Positions 60,543-64,000 of a DNA stretch of 64,000 bases are shown here, in pieces. The translations under genes and the position numbers were made by a program. This DNA comes from Terribacillus halophilus (GTDB lineage Bacteria; Bacillota; Bacilli; Bacillales; Amphibacillaceae). Location: the NCBI RefSeq assembly GCF_900162685.1, contig NZ_LT727827.1, positions 413,971 to 477,970 of the forward strand, in the 5' to 3' direction. The notes under the pieces are model-generated. The model was given only the letters and a program-made list of their open reading frames with translations, was not told where the DNA came from and ran no database searches. How positions within the stretch are numbered: position 1 is the stretch's first letter; each line of letters starts with the position of its first letter.

Positions 60543-61949
60543 TTATACATTCTTTTTCTTTTTAGCAAACAAATAGGTTGTAACAAATGGGACGACAATT
60601 ACAATTATCATTCCGATAGCAAAAGCTCCCCAGCTGCCTGGCAGAATGGAGAAGATTCCCGGCACACCACCGATGCCGACTGAACTCGCTTCTACTCCTC
60701 TCCAAGCGATAAAAGTTCCTGCTACGGCAGATGCACCTAAAGCTAGAAAGAATGGATAACGGAAGCGCAGATTCACACCAAATACAGCCGGCTCTGTTAC
60801 ACCTAGCCATGCACTAATCCAAGAAGTAAGTGATAAGCCGCGCAGTTTTTCATCTTTGGTTGCCAGCATAACACCTAATGTAGCTGATCCTTGTGATATA
60901 TTAGACAACGCTAGAATTGGCCATAAGAATGTTGCACCTGTATTCGCAATCAGCTGCAAATCCAGCGCCAAGAATGTATGATGCAAGCCAGTGACAACAA
61001 GCGCTCCATACAACGCACCGTACAGCAATCCACCTACTGGAGCAGCTGTGTCAAACACTGCTACAAAAGCATCTGTAATCGCATTTCCAACGATAAACAT
61101 AACTGGTCCAATTACGACAAAGCTTACTATACCCGAAAGCAGAAGTGAGACAGGTGCCACCACTAGTAATTGAAAGCTGTCTGCTACTTTACGTCTTAGG
61201 AACACTTCAATTTTTGCCAAGACCCATGATGCAAACAGCACGGGCAGCACTTGGCCTTGGTAACCGATACGCTGGATCTCCAACCCGAATAAGTTCCATA
61301 CTGGCGCATTACCTTCTAACGCTGCACTAGCGTAATCCGTCGGACTTAATAACGATGGGTGAATTAATGCTAAACCGAGCACCATTCCCAGCAGCGGACT
61401 GCCTCCAAATTTCTTTACCGCAGACCAGCCAATTAATGCGGGCAGAAAGGCAAAAGCAGTATTCGCAATAACGTAAATCATATCTGCTATGCCAGCCCAC
61501 TGCGGATACACTTGAATGATTGACCCGTCGAAGAAGATACCCTCGTTATTGAGGATGTTATGAATACCGAGCAAAAGACCTGCTGTCACAATCGCTGGCA
61601 ATATCGGGATAAATATATCGCCAAGTGTTTTTAATGCTCGCTGCAGCGGATTTCCTTTCCCACTGACACTTTCTTTGACTTCCTCTTTAGTAGATTCCCC
61701 TATCCCAGTTACTTGAATGAACTCCTTATACACTTTATCAACTGTACCTTGTCCGATTACGACTTGATATTGGTTATTTGCTGAAAATGAACCCTTTACC
61801 ACATCAATATTCTGAAGCGTCTCTTTATCGACTTTCTCCTCATCATGCAATGCCAATCGCAAACGTGTGACACAATGGGTTGCCGCTTGTATATTATCTC
61901 GTCCACCCAATGCTGCGACGATTTCTTCCGCCTGTTGTCTTATGTCCAC
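60543..61949 (-). CDS. treP: Trehalose-specific PTS enzyme IIBC
   Basis: 468 residues from the GTG at 61949. The EIIB domain at the N-terminus has the phosphorylated Cys in ATHCVTRLRLAL; EIIC follows with about ten helices and a GXXE-like substrate site. It takes up trehalose as trehalose-6-phosphate with a IIA supplied elsewhere. An extension of 34 codons runs through the TreR operator region and is rejected; GAGGTGG lies 6-7 nt before the GTG. The length agrees with B. subtilis TreP. Confidence 0.92.
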   Translation of the reverse strand: MDIRQQAEEIVAALGGRDNIQAATHCVTRLRLALHDEEKVDKETLQNIDVVKGSFSANNQYQVVIGQGTVDKVYKEFIQVTGIGESTKEEVKESVSGKGNPLQRALKTLGDIFIPILPAIVTAGLLLGIHNILNNEGIFFDGSIIQVYPQWAGIADMIYVIANTAFAFLPALIGWSAVKKFGGSPLLGMVLGLALIHPSLLSPTDYASAALEGNAPVWNLFGLEIQRIGYQGQVLPVLFASWVLAKIEVFLRRKVADSFQLLVVAPVSLLLSGIVSFVVIGPVMFIVGNAITDAFVAVFDTAAPVGGLLYGALYGALVVTGLHHTFLALDLQLIANTGATFLWPILALSNISQGSATLGVMLATKDEKLRGLSLTSWISAWLGVTEPAVFGVNLRFRYPFFLALGASAVAGTFIAWRGVEASSVGIGGVPGIFSILPGSWGAFAIGMIIVIVVPFVTTYLFAKKKKNV

Positions 61950-61996
61950 CTTTTCCACCTCGCCTTTTCCTTGATGATGTAAGCGAATACAGCTAA

Positions 61997-62034
61997 AGCA
62001 TAACTTGTATATACAAGTTATGCAAGCGTTTTCT
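61997..62034 (-). promoter_or_regulatory. tre promoter with TreR operator and cre
   Basis: A 26-bp perfect palindrome at 61998-62023, with TTGTATATACAA at its centre, fills the spacer between TTGCAT (62020-62025) and TATGCT (61997-62002) with 17 nt between them. Overlapping the -35 on the upstream side is AGAAAACGCTTGCA (62021-62034, minus strand), a near-consensus cre for CcpA. Both repressors thus act on one promoter. Confidence 0.88.
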
Positions 62035-62100
62035 ATTACTATATACCCCAAGAATCTACTCTGGATTATTAATTTTTAAAGTAGTAAAATGGTAAAGTAT

Positions 62101-62116
62101 TTGTAAACGTTTGTAA
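62101..62116. promoter_or_regulatory. Possible second cre-like site
   Basis: TTGTAAACGTTTGTAA resembles the cre core (AAACGTTT) but lacks the final CA of the consensus. It lies 60 nt before coaA and 68 nt above the tre -10 region. Either promoter could be its target. Weak call. Confidence 0.3.
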
Positions 62117-62160
62117 GTTGAACTATTTCTCAAAATAGCAGATAAAAGTTGAGGGTAATC

Positions 62161-63084
62161 ATGCATACATATAAACCTTACTATCATTTTTCAAGGGAAA
62201 ACTGGGCAGCTCTTTCCAAAACAGAACGCCTACCCCTGACACAAACAGAACTTGAAGAAATACGCGGTATTAATACGAGGATATCTTTGCCTGAGGTAGA
62301 GACTGCTTATATGCCGCTGACCAATCTTATTTCCTATTATTTAGAAGCAGCCGAAACGCTGCATGCTAAAGCGGGTGCTTTTCTAGGTACAAAGGAAAAG
62401 AAAGTACCGTTTATCATTGGTATTGCCGGCAGTGTCGCTGTTGGTAAGAGTACAATAGCAAGGCTTCTGCAATTGATGCTCTCCCGTGCTTTACCGCATA
62501 AGAAAACGGAACTTGTCACAACCGATGGCTTCCTCTACCCCAATGCTGTATTACAGGAAAAACAGCTGATGCAGCGAAAAGGGTTTCCAGAAAGCTATGA
62601 TATAAAAGCATTGATAGAATTCATGGGGCAAGTGAAGGCGGGTACGACCAATATTAAAGGTCCGCAGTATTCCCACCTCACGTACGATGTCTTGTCAGAA
62701 CAAACTGAGCTGGTAACGGACCCGGATATTTTAATAGTAGAAGGGGTAAACGTACTGCAGGTAAAGAAAGAATACCAATTCTTTGTCAGTGATTTCTTCG
62801 ATTTCTCCATTTATATCGATGCCGACGAAGAGAACATCGAAAAATGGTACAAAGAGCGATTCCTTATGCTTCGAGCAACTGCATTCCAGGATCCAAAATC
62901 CTATTTCCGCCACTATGCGGAAGTGCCGGTGGAAGAAGCACTGCAAACAGCGGAAACGATTTGGGAGACAATTAATGCTAAAAACCTGCATGAAAACATC
63001 CTGCCAACAAAAGGCCGTTCTGACCTTATTTTAAGAAAAGGAAACAATCACGAAGTCGAAGACGTATATTTACGTAAACTCTGA
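62161..63084 (+). CDS. coaA: Pantothenate kinase, type I
   Basis: 307 residues. First step of coenzyme A synthesis. P-loop GIAGSVAVGKSTIARLLQ; FPESYDIKALIEFM; YSHLTYDV; VEGVNVLQV. The ATG at 62161 (MHTYKPYYHFSRENWAAL) has GAGGG 5 nt before; a TTG four codons earlier is inside that site. Type I (bacterial CoaA), feedback-inhibited by CoA in E. coli. Divergent from tre. Confidence 0.95.
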   Translation: MHTYKPYYHFSRENWAALSKTERLPLTQTELEEIRGINTRISLPEVETAYMPLTNLISYYLEAAETLHAKAGAFLGTKEKKVPFIIGIAGSVAVGKSTIARLLQLMLSRALPHKKTELVTTDGFLYPNAVLQEKQLMQRKGFPESYDIKALIEFMGQVKAGTTNIKGPQYSHLTYDVLSEQTELVTDPDILIVEGVNVLQVKKEYQFFVSDFFDFSIYIDADEENIEKWYKERFLMLRATAFQDPKSYFRHYAEVPVEEALQTAETIWETINAKNLHENILPTKGRSDLILRKGNNHEVEDVYLRKL

Positions 63085-63106
63085 TAGTGAAAGGGGTCTT
63101 TCCATC

Positions 63107-63973
63107 ATGCCGGACATTTACCATCAAATATCTAGTCAACGGGAGCATATGTCGAAGTCCCAAAAGAAAATTGCCAATTACATCATTGAACACCCGAATC
63201 AATCACCGTTTCTTAATGTAGAAGGATTAGCAAAATCAGCCGGGGTAAGTGATGCCACAATCGTCCGCTTTGCTTCATTTATGGGGTACCGAGGCTTTCC
63301 AGAAATGCAGCTGGCGCTTCAAAATGCGATGCAGGAACAACTAAATGCAACCGAACGGTTCAAGAAACCTTCTGACGATACCGAATCAGAAGATCAAGAT
63401 TTATATGCCATCTTCCTGCGAGATCAAGCGAACATTCAAGAGACAATGGAAGGAATTGATATGCCAGCCTTCCATGCTGCAGCTGACACAGTTATTTATT
63501 CGAAACGAATCTTTATTTTGGCAAATCGCAGCGCCGTCAGTGTAGCGGATTTATTGCATTACCATTTATCATTTATTTTTGAAAATGTAGAGATTGTGGA
63601 GCCATCTGACCGTGCAATTGACCAAATCTCAACAATAAGGGAAGACGATGTGCTAATTGCTTTAAGCTTTGTCCGCTATTCCAATCACACGCTGCGGCTG
63701 TTTCAAATGGCAAAGGATCGCGGAGCGAAAGCAATTGCCTTCACTGATGGCTTGTCGTCTCCTTTGCTTTCCGCAGCTGATTATTCGTTCATGGCTTCCA
63801 GCAAATCGCCTTCACTGACGCATTCGCTGACTGCTCCAATCAGTTTGATTCATGCGTTCATCGCTTTAATTGGAAAAGAGAAGGCTGCTGATGTCAAAAA
63901 ACGCCTCCGTACAATTGAGGAGGCGTGGCGTGACTTTAATGTATTTTCTAACTTTAACAATTCCGGGACATAA
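63107..63973 (+). CDS. RpiR/MurR-family transcriptional regulator
   Basis: 288 residues. HTH_6 domain at the N-terminus (SKSQKKIANYIIEHPNQSPF, AKSAGVSDATIVRFASFMGY) and a SIS sugar-phosphate-binding domain (about 125-260; LIALSFVRYSNHTLRLFQMA, IAFTDGLSSPLLSAADYSF). It regulates genes in response to a phosphosugar. Target genes are probably outside the window. AAAGGGG lies 10 nt before the ATG, and coaA ends 22 nt upstream. Possible cotranscription with coaA. Confidence 0.88.
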   Translation: MPDIYHQISSQREHMSKSQKKIANYIIEHPNQSPFLNVEGLAKSAGVSDATIVRFASFMGYRGFPEMQLALQNAMQEQLNATERFKKPSDDTESEDQDLYAIFLRDQANIQETMEGIDMPAFHAAADTVIYSKRIFILANRSAVSVADLLHYHLSFIFENVEIVEPSDRAIDQISTIREDDVLIALSFVRYSNHTLRLFQMAKDRGAKAIAFTDGLSSPLLSAADYSFMASSKSPSLTHSLTAPISLIHAFIALIGKEKAADVKKRLRTIEEAWRDFNVFSNFNNSGT

Positions 63974-64000
63974 TGCGCGTATTCCCTTCTAAGCAGAGCA

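Noticed and set aside
61950-62051. 34-residue extension of TreP
   Set aside because: It runs through the TreR operator and promoter; GTG at 61949 fits the B. subtilis length.
1-64000. CRISPR arrays, tRNA/rRNA genes, transposases or prophage genes
   Set aside because: No regularly spaced repeats, no tRNA-like T-loop sets, and no recombinase or structural phage proteins were seen.
63974-64000. Window end after the RpiR gene
   Set aside because: 27 nt, no feature can be supported.

Overview
The window is ordinary chromosome from a spore-forming, low-to-mid GC Bacillaceae bacterium. The evidence is splAB (spore photoproduct lyase), AGGAGG-type ribosome binding sites, frequent TTG/GTG starts, three Firmicutes-type riboswitches (preQ1, SAM, TPP), sigB- and Fur-type promoters, cre/TreR control of a tre operon, and an LPDTA sortase substrate. 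The gene set suggests the halotolerant Bacillaceae (Terribacillus/Oceanobacillus/Virgibacillus-like); the genus cannot be fixed from sequence reading alone. No prophage, transposase, rRNA, tRNA or CRISPR array was seen.

Layout. 1-7980: arginine synthesis on the minus strand, argG-argH-carA-carB-argF (argF cut by the window edge), with a shared ARG-box-like motif before argG and before carA. 8052-10123: queCDE under a preQ1-I riboswitch. 10147-13729: ddl, a DUF4385 gene, a DUF457 membrane protein and a rhodanese/metallo-beta-lactamase fusion. 13741-14067: copy 1 of a dispersed structured element. 14071-17414: mtnE, then a SAM riboswitch driving an Fe-ADH-family dehydrogenase plus mtnU. 17506-22740: small membrane proteins, a glycosyltransferase, Nudix, and an ArsR/MFS pair with an obvious operator. 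22780-26610: a secreted subtilase, a CopD-like protein and a SEC-C protein. 26690-30577: copy 2 of the element, thiE, yckD, and the TPP-riboswitch operon tenA-thiD-thiM. 30643-36331: splAB, a 23-residue peptide, a chemoreceptor, an EAL protein with yjbQ, and a Fur-controlled flavodoxin. 36428-37161: crcB pair.

37199-48192 is an envelope region. It has an ABC ATPase/permease operon ending in three tandem DUF4064 membrane proteins, a processed acidic LPDTA surface protein, yidC, ohr, and a second ABC cluster with a YtrA-type GntR regulator and periodic GTAC boxes in its promoter. 48247-53099: glycerol dehydrogenase, SDR, a butanol-dehydrogenase-type Fe-ADH, a DDAH-like hydrolase and a sigB-type general stress gene. 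53118-55292: a four-gene operon of HmoA-like protein, helical 125-residue protein, cobalamin-binding protein with the W-X9-EH signature of CarH photoreceptors, and an RsbR-like PAS/STAS protein. 55327-57338: MFS plus MarR. 57955-58111: a dense cluster of DnaA-box-like sites between convergent genes. 58125-62034: treR-treA-treP. 62161-63973: coaA and an RpiR regulator.

Most likely to be new: the cobalamin/STAS operon, which I infer to be a light- or cobalamin-responsive input to the stressosome; the DnaA-box cluster; the structured repeat element that sits about 11 nt after a stop codon in both copies; the SAM-riboswitch-controlled Fe-ADH; and the ABC plus triple-DUF4064 operon.
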